Positions 15,467-25,613 of a stretch of 44,738 bases of DNA are shown here, piece after piece. Positions within the stretch are counted from its first letter, which is position 1. Every line of letters begins with the position of its first letter. The DNA is taken from contig DUVP01000011.1 in assembly GCA_012840975.1 (NCBI GenBank), positions 1 through 44,738 of the forward strand. The letters are read 5' to 3'. Source of the stretch: Mogibacterium sp. Lineage in GTDB: Bacteria > Bacillota > Clostridia > Peptostreptococcales > Anaerovoracaceae. Position numbers and translations under genes: made by a program. Under the pieces are notes generated by a model, which ran no database searches, was not told where the DNA came from, and saw nothing but the letters and a program-made list of their open reading frames with translations.

Positions 15467-17094
15467 CAAAACGAATTTTTCGATCCATTATAGCGGTGGC
15501 ACTTGCTGTTTTGATAGCTTGTTTTGGACTGTTTCTGGGAGTCCTTTATGAGTACTTTGGAGAGATACAGGCAAAGCAGCTTAAGAATGAGCTTTCTTTT
15601 GTCTCTGCAGGTACTGAAGCTATGGGAATGGATTATCTTGAAGGTCTGAATAATACGGATAACAGAATCACCTGGATTGATAAGAATGGAAAAGTCCTGT
15701 TTGATAATAGAAATGACCCGGCAAAAATGGAAAACCATGCCGACCGCGAAGAAATAAAAGAAGCATTGTCAACAGGCAAGGGAGAAAGTTCCAGATATTC
15801 TTCAACTATGATGGAAAAAACCACATACTTTGCAAATCGTCTTAATGACGGTTCGGTTTTACGAGTATCCATCAGCCATATGACAATACTTTCTCTTGTT
15901 TTAGCGATGCTCCAGCCGATAGCGATAGTAATTCTGGTAGCAATTATACTTTCATGGTATCTTGCATCAAAATTCTCAAAGGAAATTCTAAAGCCTCTGG
16001 AAGCCATAAATTACGATGAGCCGATAGAGAGCGAGACTTATGATGAACTTGCACCTGTACTCACACATATGGAAAGTCAGCATAGGGAAATCAAGAATAA
16101 ACAAAAGGAACTGGAAGAAAAGGAAAGCGAATTTTCGTCGATAATCAGAAAGATGAACGAGGGTCTGGTTCTTCTCAGCAATAAACGTGATATTCTGAGC
16201 ATCAATCCGGCAGCTGAAAGTTTTTTCGAAACAGATGGAAGATCTAAGGGAAAGAATTTCATCGAAATCGAGCGTACCGTTGAAATAACGGACGCAATAG
16301 ACAAAGCGGAAAAGGAAGGTTATGCCGAAATCCAGGTAAGTCGAAAAGGAAGAGAATATATTCTTCGTATCAGCAGAGAAGAAGATGCAAACGGAGGATT
16401 CGTTCTCCTTGTATTCGACAACACGGAACGTATCTTTGCGGAGAGAAACAGAAGAGAATTTACTGCAAATGTTTCTCATGAGTTAAAGACGCCTTTGCAG
16501 ACGATTATGGGTAGTGCAGAACTGTTACAAAACAATCTTGTAAAAAAGGAAGATTACTATACATTTGTAGAAAGAATCCAATATGAATCAAGCCGATTAC
16601 TCGATATGATTGAAGATATTATCCGACTTTCGCAGCTCGATGAAAAAAAAGAAATAAGTTTTGAAGATGTCGAACTGCTCGAACTTGTAACTAATGTTGC
16701 AATATCATTGCAAAATGTTGCTGACGAAAGAGGAATATCAATAGAAGTAAGCGGAGAAAAAACAGTTGTGTACGGTGTTCGTCAGCTACTTAATGAGATT
16801 GTCTATAATCTGTGCGAGAACGCTATTAAATACAATGTTGACGGTGGCAAAGTAAATATTACTGTAGGTGAAACATTTGTTACCGTAAAAGACACGGGAA
16901 TAGGCATATCTCCGGAGGATCAGAATCACATATTCGAGAGATTCTACCGTGCAGACAAGAGTCATTCTCGCGAAGTCGACGGATCCGGACTCGGTCTTTC
17001 AATAGTAAAGCATGCTGTTGAATATATGGGAGGAACTATATCAATCTACAGCGAACCGGAGATGGGAACAGAGATTACTGTTGATTTCGAATAA
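15463..17094 (+). CDS. phoR: Phosphate sensor histidine kinase PhoR
   Basis: A membrane-bound sensor kinase of 543 residues that pairs with the regulator just upstream (ATGA overlap). Membrane helices at about 8-30 and 143-167 flank an extracytoplasmic domain of about 110 residues. Then come a PAS domain (about 222-325), the HisKA domain with the phosphorylated His339 in VSHELKTPLQTI, and the ATPase domain with LCENAIKYN, VKDTGIGI, FERFYRADKSHSR and GSGLGLSIVKH. Phosphate sensing is probably through PhoU and the transporter, by analogy with other Pst systems. Confidence 0.95.
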   Translation: MTKRIFRSIIAVALAVLIACFGLFLGVLYEYFGEIQAKQLKNELSFVSAGTEAMGMDYLEGLNNTDNRITWIDKNGKVLFDNRNDPAKMENHADREEIKEALSTGKGESSRYSSTMMEKTTYFANRLNDGSVLRVSISHMTILSLVLAMLQPIAIVILVAIILSWYLASKFSKEILKPLEAINYDEPIESETYDELAPVLTHMESQHREIKNKQKELEEKESEFSSIIRKMNEGLVLLSNKRDILSINPAAESFFETDGRSKGKNFIEIERTVEITDAIDKAEKEGYAEIQVSRKGREYILRISREEDANGGFVLLVFDNTERIFAERNRREFTANVSHELKTPLQTIMGSAELLQNNLVKKEDYYTFVERIQYESSRLLDMIEDIIRLSQLDEKKEISFEDVELLELVTNVAISLQNVADERGISIEVSGEKTVVYGVRQLLNEIVYNLCENAIKYNVDGGKVNITVGETFVTVKDTGIGISPEDQNHIFERFYRADKSHSREVDGSGLGLSIVKHAVEYMGGTISIYSEPEMGTEITVDFE

Positions 17095-17138
17095 AGGATA
17101 TAACCAACTTCAAATAAAAATATTGATGTTACGAAAGG

Positions 17139-17177
17139 AAATCTTCTGATGGTCTATGTGACGGTCGGAAGATTTTT
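17139..17177 (+). terminator. Terminator of the pst-pho operon
   Basis: AAATCTTC (17139-17146) pairs with GAAGATTT (17168-17175); the stem can extend inward with TGA/TCG, and a T-run follows. It lies 45 bases after phoR. The rest of the gap to pcrA (17178-17252) has a possible -10 element, TATGAT or TAAAAT at 17233-17243, but no clear -35. Confidence 0.8.
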
Positions 17178-17252
17178 GTTTCAGAAATTAAGACAATTTT
17201 GAGTGTCTGCAAAGTTTTATTAGAGCCTTGATTATGATAAAATTACACTGTT

Positions 17253-19574
17253 ATGCGAATCAAATTAAACAAAGAACAGAATAGAGCGGTAAAACATATT
17301 GACGGACCGGTTCTCATACTGGCAGGTGCAGGATCAGGAAAAACAGCTACGATGACTCATCGTATGGCATATATGGTCGAGCAGGGCATAGATCCTCACA
17401 GCATACTTGCGGTTACTTTCACCAATAAAGCGGCCGGTGAAATGAGAGAAAGGGTTGCAAACCTTGTAGGAAACACAAGAGGAATGTGGATTATGACATT
17501 TCACTCTATGTGTCTTCGTATGCTCAGGTATTCTGCCGAAAGTCTCGGATATAAGACAGGATTTACTGTATATGACGAGACCGATAAAAAATCGCTTATT
17601 AAGAGGATCTGCAAAGAGTTGAGCGTTGACGAAAAGGCACTGCCTGTTTCCTCTATTATAGGAACTATAAGTAAATGCAAAGAAAATGAAGAAGGTCCCG
17701 AAGAATATCTGTCAGGAAGCTTAAAAACCGGTATTAACCGGATGATGTATAGCGTCTATTTAAGATATCAGGAAAGTCTCATGGCTAACAATGCAATGGA
17801 TTTCGATGACCTTTTATGGAATGGAGTTAAACTTCTTGAAACGAACAGAGTTGCCCGCGAATATTACACGGAAAGATTTAAATATATTATGGTGGATGAG
17901 TATCAGGACACCAACTATTTACAGTATAAACTTATAAAAATCCTCGCATCGAAGCACGGTAATCTCTGTGTCGTCGGTGATGATGACCAGAGCATCTACC
18001 AGTGGCGAGGTGCGGATATTAGAAATATCCTGGATTTTGAGCAGGATTTCAGGAACGTTTTCACTGTTAAGCTGGAGCAGAATTACAGGTCAGATGCCAA
18101 TATTCTCGGACTTGCGAATTCCGTTATCAGGAACAACAGAGAAAGAAAGTCTAAAAAGCTCTGGACAGACAGACCTTCAGGTGAAAAGGTTACGTACAGA
18201 AGGCTTGATGATGAGAAAAGAGAAGCATGGTGGATAGGCGACGAGATAGATAAATTAGTCTCAGAAGGATATAACTATAGCGATATTGCTATTTTATACA
18301 GAAAGAACGCTCAGTCAAGAAGCTTTGAGGAGAAGTTCAGCTTTCGCGGTACACCATATAGGGTTCTTGCCGGTCTAAGATATTATGACCGTAAAGAAAT
18401 TAAGGATATGATGGCATATCTCAGAATCATTGAGAATCCGGACGATGATGAATCGATGCTCAGGATTGTTAATGAACCGAAAAGAGGCATGGGGGCGAAA
18501 ACAGTTGCTTCCGTGCAGGAATATGCACGAAATTTCGGGATAAGCCTGTATCAGGCATTGTGTGAGTCCGAGCTTCAGATGTCTCTGGGCAGCAAGACGA
18601 GAGTTCTGATTAAGGAACTCGTTGATATGGTAAAAGATATCCGGGAAGAACAGGACAATCTCACAATTGCGGATATATATGATAATCTTCTTAACAGATC
18701 GGGCTATCTTGAAGCACTGGAAAATGCCAATACAGTGGAAGCGGACAGCAGGATAGAGAATATAATGGAGTTCAAATCCGTTATAGCGGAGTTTGAGAAA
18801 GGCATAGATGACGGAAGTGTTGAGGCTTTTAGAGAAGAGCTGGAAGAAGAGAGGAGAATGCTTAAAGGCGAAGGAATCGAGACCGGTGAACCGACAATGC
18901 TGGCGGCCTTCCTCGAAAGAATAACTCTGATGGCAGATATCGATAACCACGATGCGGATGAGAACGCTGTCGTTCTTATGACACTTCACTCTGCTAAAGG
19001 TCTTGAGTTCCCTGTAGTCTTCATGCCGGGAATGGAAAATGGTGTTTTCCCCGGTGCCGGAGCCTTTGAAGAAACATCTAAAATGGAGGAAGAAAGAAGG
19101 CTTTGCTATGTAGGGGTTACCCGTGCGAAGAAGAAACTATATTTAACAGGGGCTCAGCTTAGGACATTGTATGGAAGAACTGATTATCAGACGGAATCCA
19201 TCTTTCTTGAAGAGATGGATAAGAAGTTTATGGATGGCGACAAAACAACCAAGGATAAAGTCGCTTCCGGCGGAGGCCTGCGAGGAGAGCAGGGTCTCTT
19301 TGGTGATTACTTCTTCGGGGGAAGAACTCATGGGACGGCTGATGGATATTCGGGCCGGGCAGCATCAAAACCATTTGACAGCTTGAAGAAATCGAAGCAG
19401 TCGACAGAGAAAAAGATTATAGAAAACTATGAAATCGGCGATATACTGAGGCATCCTAAGTTTGGTGAAGGAATGCTGATCGAACAGGATGAAAGAACTA
19501 TGACGATAATTTTTGACGAGGTCGGTCAGAAGAAACTCGGCAAAGGGTTTGTCAAAATGGAAAAGGTCAGATAA
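17253..19574 (+). CDS. pcrA: ATP-dependent DNA helicase PcrA/UvrD
   Basis: A superfamily 1 helicase used in repair and in clearing proteins from DNA. The 773 residues hold Walker A AGAGSGKT (24-31), TFTNKAAGEM (motif Ia), MVDEYQDTNY (motif II), DDDQSIYQWRGAD (III), QNYRS (IV), LMTLHSAKGLEF (V) and YVGVTRAKKKL (VI). The C-terminal Tudor-like part (ILRHPKFGEG to the end), which in PcrA contacts RNA polymerase, is present. The ATG at 17253 gives the family N terminus, but no ribosome binding sequence lies before it; a -10-like box is 10-15 bases upstream, so the mRNA may be leaderless. It is 2 bases from ligA. Confidence 0.96.
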   Translation: MRIKLNKEQNRAVKHIDGPVLILAGAGSGKTATMTHRMAYMVEQGIDPHSILAVTFTNKAAGEMRERVANLVGNTRGMWIMTFHSMCLRMLRYSAESLGYKTGFTVYDETDKKSLIKRICKELSVDEKALPVSSIIGTISKCKENEEGPEEYLSGSLKTGINRMMYSVYLRYQESLMANNAMDFDDLLWNGVKLLETNRVAREYYTERFKYIMVDEYQDTNYLQYKLIKILASKHGNLCVVGDDDQSIYQWRGADIRNILDFEQDFRNVFTVKLEQNYRSDANILGLANSVIRNNRERKSKKLWTDRPSGEKVTYRRLDDEKREAWWIGDEIDKLVSEGYNYSDIAILYRKNAQSRSFEEKFSFRGTPYRVLAGLRYYDRKEIKDMMAYLRIIENPDDDESMLRIVNEPKRGMGAKTVASVQEYARNFGISLYQALCESELQMSLGSKTRVLIKELVDMVKDIREEQDNLTIADIYDNLLNRSGYLEALENANTVEADSRIENIMEFKSVIAEFEKGIDDGSVEAFREELEEERRMLKGEGIETGEPTMLAAFLERITLMADIDNHDADENAVVLMTLHSAKGLEFPVVFMPGMENGVFPGAGAFEETSKMEEERRLCYVGVTRAKKKLYLTGAQLRTLYGRTDYQTESIFLEEMDKKFMDGDKTTKDKVASGGGLRGEQGLFGDYFFGGRTHGTADGYSGRAASKPFDSLKKSKQSTEKKIIENYEIGDILRHPKFGEGMLIEQDERTMTIIFDEVGQKKLGKGFVKMEKVR

Positions 19575-19576
19575 TT

Positions 19577-21538
19577 ATGGCAGTTGATATATTAAAGAAG
19601 AGAATAGACGAACTTGTTATAAAGCTTAATGAAGCATCGAAGGCATATTACGATGATGCGGAAGAGATCATGAGTAATTATGAGTTTGACGAGCTTTATG
19701 ATGAACTTCTCGCACTCGAAGCGGAAACGGGTTATGTCAGAGATGACAGTCCGTCGATCAATGTTGGCTTCGAAACAAGGTCGGGTTTGCCTAAGGTCAC
19801 ACATGAGAAAAAGATGCTTTCTCTCGACAAGACAAAAAGCAGGGAGGAACTGAAAGCCTGGCTTGGAGAGCATAAAGGACTTCTTTCATGGAAACTGGAC
19901 GGGCTTACAGTAGTTGTTACATACAATAACGGGAGTTTGTCACAGGCGGTTACGAGAGGAAACGGAGTCCAGGGTGAACTTATAACAGCAAATGCTCTCA
20001 CAATTAAAAATCTGCCTGCAAAAATTGAATATCAGGGAAGAGTTGTAATTAGAGGCGAGGCAGTAATAAAGTATTCGGATTTTAAGAAAATCAACGATGC
20101 TATAGACGATGCCAACGCGAAGTATAAAAATCCTAGGAACCTCTGCAGTGGAAGTTTGAGACAATTAGACCCTAAAGTTACGGCTGAACGCAATATAAAC
20201 TTCTATGCATTTTCGCTTAACTCGGCGGAAGGATTGGATTTCCATAACAGCCGAAGCTTTGGCATGGAATGGCTCAAAAAACAAGGGCTTGATATAGTAG
20301 ATTATGTTACGGTGGACAGCAGTAACATTGAGAGAGAAGTTGAAAACTATGAGCTGCAGGTTGCGGATTTTGATATTCCTTCAGACGGATTGGTTTTGGC
20401 ATTTGAAGATTTGGAATATTCGAGCCGCCTGGGTGAGACGGCAAAATTTCCGCGGGATGCGATTGCATTCAAGTGGAGAGATCAGCAGGCGGAAACGGTT
20501 CTCAGAGAGATAGAGTGGAGTCCTTCGAGGACGGGTCTCCTTAATCCTATCGCAATTTTTGATTCTGTAGAGCTGGAAGGTACTACAGTCAGTAGAGCCT
20601 CCGTTCATAATATCAGTATAATGGAGGACTTGGAACTCGGTATCGATGATACTATAATGGTCTACAAGGCAAATATGATAATACCGCAGATAAGCGATAA
20701 TCTTACAAGAAGCGGCAATATCGAAATACCTGAGAACTGTCCTGTGTGTGGAGGTCAGACCAAAATTAGAGATGAGAATGGAACCAGGACTCTTATATGT
20801 ACAAATCCCGACTGTATTGCGAAGCACGTTAAGAGATTTTCGCTGTTTGTCTCAAGAGATGCCATGAATATAGAGGGTTTGTCGGAAGCGGGCTTGCTCA
20901 AATTTATAGGTAAAGGATTCCTGAAATCGCTGCCTGACATATTTGACCTTGCGGAACACAAAGAAGGTATAATCGTTATGGAAGGTTATGGCGAGAAATC
21001 TTTCGCAAACCTGACAGCTTCAATTGAAAGGTCGAGAAATACGACACCTGCCAGATTGCTTTACAGCCTTGGTATTCCCGGTATAGGTGTGGCGATATCA
21101 AATACGATTGCAAAGGCGTGTCGCAATGATTGGCAGAGAATTCAGAATTTAAACGAGGAAGATCTCAAAGAAATAGAAGGGATCGGAGAAGTGCTTTCCC
21201 GAGATTATATAGAATATTTTGCGAATCCGGATAACAGCAGAATGATGGATGAACTGCTTGCCAAGATTAATCTGGATGAAAGTTTCAAGGAAAGCGGCAA
21301 GGCTTTAGAGGGAAAGACATTCGTTATAACCGGCAGTCTTGAGCATTATGCGGGCAGAAAAGAGTTAAAGACACAGATTGAAAACGAAGGCGGCAAAGTT
21401 GCCGGATCGGTTTCGAAAAATACGGATTATTTAATTACTAATGATAAGACATCAGGTTCGTCCAAGAATAAAGCGGCACAGAAACTCGGTGTAAAAATTA
21501 TTTCAGAAGAAGAAATCCGGGAAATTCTCGGATTATAG
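19577..21538 (+). CDS. ligA: NAD-dependent DNA ligase LigA
   Basis: Joins nicks in DNA during replication and repair with NAD as cofactor. In order: the Ia domain, the adenylation domain with Lys106 in WKLDG (KxDG motif), the OB fold, a four-Cys zinc finger (CPVCG and CTNPDC), helix-hairpin-helix repeats (LYSLGIPGIGVAI, EIEGIGEVLS) and a C-terminal BRCT domain (GKTFVITGSL onward). 653 residues is normal. It follows pcrA by two bases, the common pcrA-ligA pair. Confidence 0.97.
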   Translation: MAVDILKKRIDELVIKLNEASKAYYDDAEEIMSNYEFDELYDELLALEAETGYVRDDSPSINVGFETRSGLPKVTHEKKMLSLDKTKSREELKAWLGEHKGLLSWKLDGLTVVVTYNNGSLSQAVTRGNGVQGELITANALTIKNLPAKIEYQGRVVIRGEAVIKYSDFKKINDAIDDANAKYKNPRNLCSGSLRQLDPKVTAERNINFYAFSLNSAEGLDFHNSRSFGMEWLKKQGLDIVDYVTVDSSNIEREVENYELQVADFDIPSDGLVLAFEDLEYSSRLGETAKFPRDAIAFKWRDQQAETVLREIEWSPSRTGLLNPIAIFDSVELEGTTVSRASVHNISIMEDLELGIDDTIMVYKANMIIPQISDNLTRSGNIEIPENCPVCGGQTKIRDENGTRTLICTNPDCIAKHVKRFSLFVSRDAMNIEGLSEAGLLKFIGKGFLKSLPDIFDLAEHKEGIIVMEGYGEKSFANLTASIERSRNTTPARLLYSLGIPGIGVAISNTIAKACRNDWQRIQNLNEEDLKEIEGIGEVLSRDYIEYFANPDNSRMMDELLAKINLDESFKESGKALEGKTFVITGSLEHYAGRKELKTQIENEGGKVAGSVSKNTDYLITNDKTSGSSKNKAAQKLGVKIISEEEIREILGL

Positions 21539-21553
21539 AAAGGAGGGATGCCT

Positions 21554-22945
21554 ATGGAAAACGCACTTTTTGATATGGATATAGCTTATAGGGAATCCCT
21601 TGAGAAAATATTTGAATATATTGAACAGAAAAAATATTTTCGGAGCAGAGATGAACTGCTCAAACACAACGAAGTAGAAATTGCGGAGATGCTCGTCGAT
21701 ATCAGAAGAAGATTTGACCTGCAAAGGATGGTAGTTTTGTTCAGAGCACTTCCGAAGGATATAAGCGTCGATGTATTTGCCGAACTCGATAATGATGACA
21801 GAATAGATATAATTAATATAATTACGGATCCCGAGGTAAAGTATATAATCAATGAGCTCGACTTTGACGATATGATCGACGTTCTGGAAGACCTGCCTGC
21901 AAATATCGTAGACAAGATCCTCGACAAAACGCCAAAGAGTGAGCGTAAACTAATCAATAACTTCCTTAAGTATAAGGAAGACAGTGCAGGCTCTCTGATG
22001 ACACCTGAGTATATCAACCTCAGGAAGAACTGGACAATAGAAGAAGCCCTTAAGCATATCAAAGAAGTCGGACTCGATTCGGAAACAATATATACAAACT
22101 ACGTTCTTGACGGAGGAAGAAAACTCATAGGAGTAATATCGCTAAGAACTCTGGTTGTGTCTCCGGACAATGCGATAGTTAGTGATTTAATGCACGATGA
22201 CCCGGTCGTCTGTCACGTTGACGATGACCAGGAGGAAGTATCCGACCTCTTTACGCGATACGGATATCTGGCTATTCCGGTAGTTGACAACGAATTCAGA
22301 CTTGTCGGTATCGTAACGGTCGACGACATTCTGGACGTAATAGAAGAAGAAACAACAGAGGACATCGAGCGTATGGGAGGTGTTATCGACTCGGCAAACA
22401 AAGACTATCTTGATATGTCTGTAACGCATCATGTCAAAGCGAGACTGCCATGGCTGATGCTTCTTATGTTTTCGTATTTTATCACCGGAGGTATTATAGA
22501 TTCATTCCAGGAAGCACTTTCAAAAGTAATCAGTCTTGTAATATACATGCCTATGCTGATGGGTACCGGCGGAAACTCGGGTTCACAGTCATCGACACTG
22601 GTCATTCGCGGAATGGCAACAGGTGAGATAGAACTGGGAGACGTATTTAAGGTTATATGGAAAGAAATCAGAGTAAGTATTATAGTCGGGCTTTGCTTAA
22701 GCTTTATTAATTTCTTCAGGATAGTTTATCTGGATCATAATCCGCCGATGGTTGCATTGACCGTATGCATCTCAATGGTATTTATAGTAACAATAGCCAA
22801 GATAATAGGTGCGACACTTCCTATGTTTGCAAAGAAAATAGGAATGGACCCTGCTCTTATGGCAGGACCGATGATGGCATCACTTACAGATATGATATCT
22901 CTGACAACATACTTTATTATGGCAGGACTCTTGCTGAATATATAA
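21554..22945 (+). CDS. mgtE: Magnesium transporter MgtE
   Basis: A Mg2+ channel gated by its own cytoplasmic domains. The N domain (about 20-130) has repeated acidic turns (ELDNDDRIDII, ELDFDDMIDVLEDL), then two CBS domains (about 130-255), a plug helix and five membrane helices from residue 290. The pore motifs MGTGGNSGSQSSTLVIRG and DPALMAGPMMASLTDMI are present, including the filter Asp. The ATG at 21548 touches the ribosome site; AGGAGG at 21541-21546 is 7 bases before the ATG at 21554, which is preferred (463 residues). The gap to ligA is too short for a Mg2+ riboswitch. Confidence 0.95.
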   Translation: MENALFDMDIAYRESLEKIFEYIEQKKYFRSRDELLKHNEVEIAEMLVDIRRRFDLQRMVVLFRALPKDISVDVFAELDNDDRIDIINIITDPEVKYIINELDFDDMIDVLEDLPANIVDKILDKTPKSERKLINNFLKYKEDSAGSLMTPEYINLRKNWTIEEALKHIKEVGLDSETIYTNYVLDGGRKLIGVISLRTLVVSPDNAIVSDLMHDDPVVCHVDDDQEEVSDLFTRYGYLAIPVVDNEFRLVGIVTVDDILDVIEEETTEDIERMGGVIDSANKDYLDMSVTHHVKARLPWLMLLMFSYFITGGIIDSFQEALSKVISLVIYMPMLMGTGGNSGSQSSTLVIRGMATGEIELGDVFKVIWKEIRVSIIVGLCLSFINFFRIVYLDHNPPMVALTVCISMVFIVTIAKIIGATLPMFAKKIGMDPALMAGPMMASLTDMISLTTYFIMAGLLLNI

Positions 22946-23008
22946 AAGGAATATATAAAAAACGAAAGATATAACATTTTATATTTATAAAAAACGGAGG
23001 AAAAGAAA

Positions 23009-23830
23009 TTGAAAACTGTAAAGGAGCTCGAAGATCTGGCTCGCAAAGTCAGGATTAATGCTCTCAGGGGAATTCATGCGGCACAGTCAGGACATCCGGG
23101 AGGATCGCTTTCTATAGCGGACATACTTGTTCCGCTGTACTTCAATATAATGAATATAGATCCTGATAATCCTAATATGAAAAACAGAGATCGCTTTGTT
23201 TTGTCAAAAGGTCATGCCTGTCCCGCACTCTATGCAACTCTTGCGGAGAGAGGATATTTCCCGCCGGAAGATCTCCTGACATTCAGAAAAATCGGCTCAA
23301 AGCTGCAGGGACATCCGAGTATGAAGATGTGCCCGGGAATCGATATGTCAACAGGTTCGCTCGGACAGGGATTCAGTGCTGCTGTGGGAATGGCGATAGC
23401 GGCAATGATAAACAAAAATCCCGGTTATATATATGTAATAACAGGAGACGGCGAACTCCAGGAGGGAATAATCTGGGAAGCGGCAATGTCGGCTTCTAAG
23501 AATAAGCTCGATAATCTGATTGCTGTTGTGGACTGGAACAATTTACAAATCGACGGAATAGTCGATAATGTCAAGAAAGTAGCTCCGATAGATAAGAAAT
23601 TCGAAGCTTTCGGATGGAAGACAATAATGTGCGACGGACATAATATCCCGGAAATACTTAATGCTTTTGAAGAGGCGAAAAGCATTAAAGGATATCCGGT
23701 AGTAATCGTTGCAAAGACACATAAAGGTCAGGGTGTTTCTTTCATGAAAGACGCAGCCGGATGGCATGGTAAAGCTCCTAACGATGAACAGTTCGAGGCA
23801 GCTCTCAAAGAATTGGAAGGAGATATATAA
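23009..23830 (+). CDS. Transketolase, N-terminal subunit
   Basis: The thiamine-diphosphate binding half of a two-subunit transketolase (273 residues), for the non-oxidative pentose phosphate pathway. Motifs: RGIHAAQSGHPGGSLS, the His of KGHACPALYA, GSLGQGFSAAVGMA, and the ThDP/metal motif GDGELQEG followed by DWNNLQIDG. The start is TTG with GGAGG (22996-23000) 8 bases upstream. The stop overlaps the start of the C-terminal subunit in TAATG, giving equal amounts of both. Confidence 0.96.
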   Translation: MKTVKELEDLARKVRINALRGIHAAQSGHPGGSLSIADILVPLYFNIMNIDPDNPNMKNRDRFVLSKGHACPALYATLAERGYFPPEDLLTFRKIGSKLQGHPSMKMCPGIDMSTGSLGQGFSAAVGMAIAAMINKNPGYIYVITGDGELQEGIIWEAAMSASKNKLDNLIAVVDWNNLQIDGIVDNVKKVAPIDKKFEAFGWKTIMCDGHNIPEILNAFEEAKSIKGYPVVIVAKTHKGQGVSFMKDAAGWHGKAPNDEQFEAALKELEGDI

Positions 23831-24768
23831 TGGCGGATGTTAAAAAGAAAATAGCAACAAGGGATGCTTACGGACAATTCCTTGTTGAATATGGAGAAGA
23901 AAGAGAATCTCTGATAGCCATGAGTGCCGATCTTTCAGGATCGAACAAAACGGACGGATTTGAAAAAGCTTTTCCCGACAGGTTCATACAGGCGGGAATA
24001 TCCGAGCAGGATATGTTTGCAGAGGCTGCCGGGATAGCCCATATGGGTAATGTTGTTGCAGCAAGCACATTTGCAATGTTTGCTGCAGGCAGAGCATATG
24101 AGATTATAAGAAATTCTATTGCTTATACCAAAGCTAATGTTAAAGTATGTGCGACTCACGGAGGAATTACCGTTGGAGAGGACGGAGCTTCACATCAGAC
24201 CTTTGAGGACTTAGCTTTGATGAGGGTCATTCCTAATATGACTGTGATTAATCCTGCCGATGCTGTAAGCACCAAGATTCTTCTCAGAGAGCTGTTTGAG
24301 ACAAAGGGACCGGCTTATGTGAGACTCGGGAGATCGGGCGTGCCTGTGATATATGATGAAGATGCAGATATCAGGATTGGAAAGGCTAATATCGTCAGAG
24401 AAGGAAGCGATGCCGTTGTAATAGCTACAGGTCTGATGGTATCGGAGGCTATGGATGCAGCTGAAATATTGAGCAAAGAAGGAATAAATATCCGAATCCT
24501 CGATATGCATACAATTAAGCCTATTGATAAAGAAGCCGTTATTCAATCCGCGAAAGATTGCAAAGCTGTCGTAACTGCAGAGGAACATTCGATCATCGGA
24601 GGTTTGGGAGGAGCTGTTGCCGAAACACTGGCTTGCAACTATCCGTGCAAGATGGCAATGGTGGGACAGAAAGATACATTCGGGGAGTCCGGAAAACCTG
24701 CCGAACTGCTGAAGAAGTACGGAATGACAGCGGATGATATTGTTGAAGCAGTGAAAAGTTTGATTTAA
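23830..24768 (+). CDS. Transketolase, C-terminal subunit
   Basis: The partner subunit (312 residues) with the pyrimidine-binding domain (about 1-180; AGISEQDMFAEAAGIA with the catalytic Glu, then THGGITVGEDGASHQ) and the C-terminal domain (from about 190; DMHTIKPID, TAEEHSIIGGLG). It resembles the matching halves of transketolase and DXP synthase; the adjacent N-terminal half settles the assignment. A strong terminator follows after 22 bases, so mgtE or the tkt pair ends the operon here. Confidence 0.96.
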   Translation: MADVKKKIATRDAYGQFLVEYGEERESLIAMSADLSGSNKTDGFEKAFPDRFIQAGISEQDMFAEAAGIAHMGNVVAASTFAMFAAGRAYEIIRNSIAYTKANVKVCATHGGITVGEDGASHQTFEDLALMRVIPNMTVINPADAVSTKILLRELFETKGPAYVRLGRSGVPVIYDEDADIRIGKANIVREGSDAVVIATGLMVSEAMDAAEILSKEGINIRILDMHTIKPIDKEAVIQSAKDCKAVVTAEEHSIIGGLGGAVAETLACNYPCKMAMVGQKDTFGESGKPAELLKKYGMTADDIVEAVKSLI

Positions 24769-24790
24769 CAACAAAGGATAGATAGTGAAA

Positions 24791-24825
24791 AAAAAGATGT
24801 CTGATTTAAAATATGACATCTTTTT
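24791..24825 (+). terminator. Strong terminator after the transketolase genes
   Basis: A perfect 11-base-pair stem (AAAAAGATGTC with GACATCTTTTT) around a 13-base loop. The A-run on the left makes it work on both strands. It marks the end of the core region; the transposase remnant begins about 25 bases further on. Confidence 0.9.
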
Positions 24826-24849
24826 AATGCATAAATATGGAAACCTAAA

Positions 24850-25613
24850 CAGCAAAGAGAAGCCGGCTGTTGATATGCATAGTACCTGTCAGAAATAATG
24901 ACAGACCGAGGTTGTCCGAACTTTCTTCTACAGTTTGCCAAGAGATTGTGTGCTGCATCTGAATCACGATTAGGCGAAAGATGAAAGTCAATAACCAGCC
25001 TGGTCTCGGAATCAAAAGCAAGCCATAGGTAATAGTCTTTGCCTGAAATCTTGATGTAAGCTTCATCGAAATGCCATTCGTCAGAATCACAAAGATTAAC
25101 GCCTAAAAGCTTATCAGATGAAATCCTCTGGAATACCGGAGTAAAGCGCTTAATCCACTTAGAGATAGTGACATGAGAAACCTTAATCTGATGTACCATG
25201 AGTAAAGTTTGTGACACTTTACGAGTGGTCGAATTACCGCAAAAGTAGTAATTTAAGGCACAAAGAACAATGTGAAGAGAGTGGTGCATTCCTTTAAAAG
25301 AAAAAGTTTCGGGCTTCAATTCGGAAGATGGTGGTTGTACATTAATCAACTTGGGAACTCGAAAAGAATGGTTACATTTTTTATTACAGCAACGGAAGTT
25401 TGAGTAATAAGTATAATCATGGTGCAGGAATATCGCTTTACCACAATTAGGGCAATCAGGATATTTTCTTGGATTTATAATCTCATCAGGAGTAAACTGA
25501 CGTTTACATAATTGACATTAATATTTTTGAAATCCATCTCTATCCTTACCAAACCGGTGAAGTTTTTTCGAAAAGCACCTTGGACATACTACGTTTGATG
25601 GTATAATAATCAT
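24850..25613 (-). pseudogene. Broken transposase with DDE domain (IS6/IS240-like)
   Basis: Read from the ATG at 25613 downward, the frame starts with a zinc-ribbon (CPRC, CQLC, CPNC and CNKKC pairs). A TAA at 25518-25520 interrupts it after 31 codons. The frame then continues through a helix-turn-helix-like part (VSHVTISKWIKRF) to a DDE domain with FDEAYIKISGKDYYLWLAFD and a second Asp in IISDRYYAY. The sequence then runs out of homologous residues near 24850, before the expected last Glu, and into the tkt flank. So the gene has both a nonsense codon and a lost 3' end and cannot make active enzyme. Assignment to the IS6/IS240-like group is from the domain pattern; no terminal repeats were found. 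Confidence 0.75.

Noticed and set aside
18375-18989. Minus-strand open frame of 204 codons inside pcrA
   Set aside because: Composition (many Cys, Phe, His) is typical of an antisense shadow, and pcrA is certain on the other strand.
21539-21553. Magnesium riboswitch before mgtE
   Set aside because: Only 15 bases separate ligA and the mgtE start, too few for such an RNA.
24211-24855. Minus-strand open frame of 214 codons across the transketolase end
   Set aside because: Antisense of a certain gene; it only continues because the IS remnant lacks stops.
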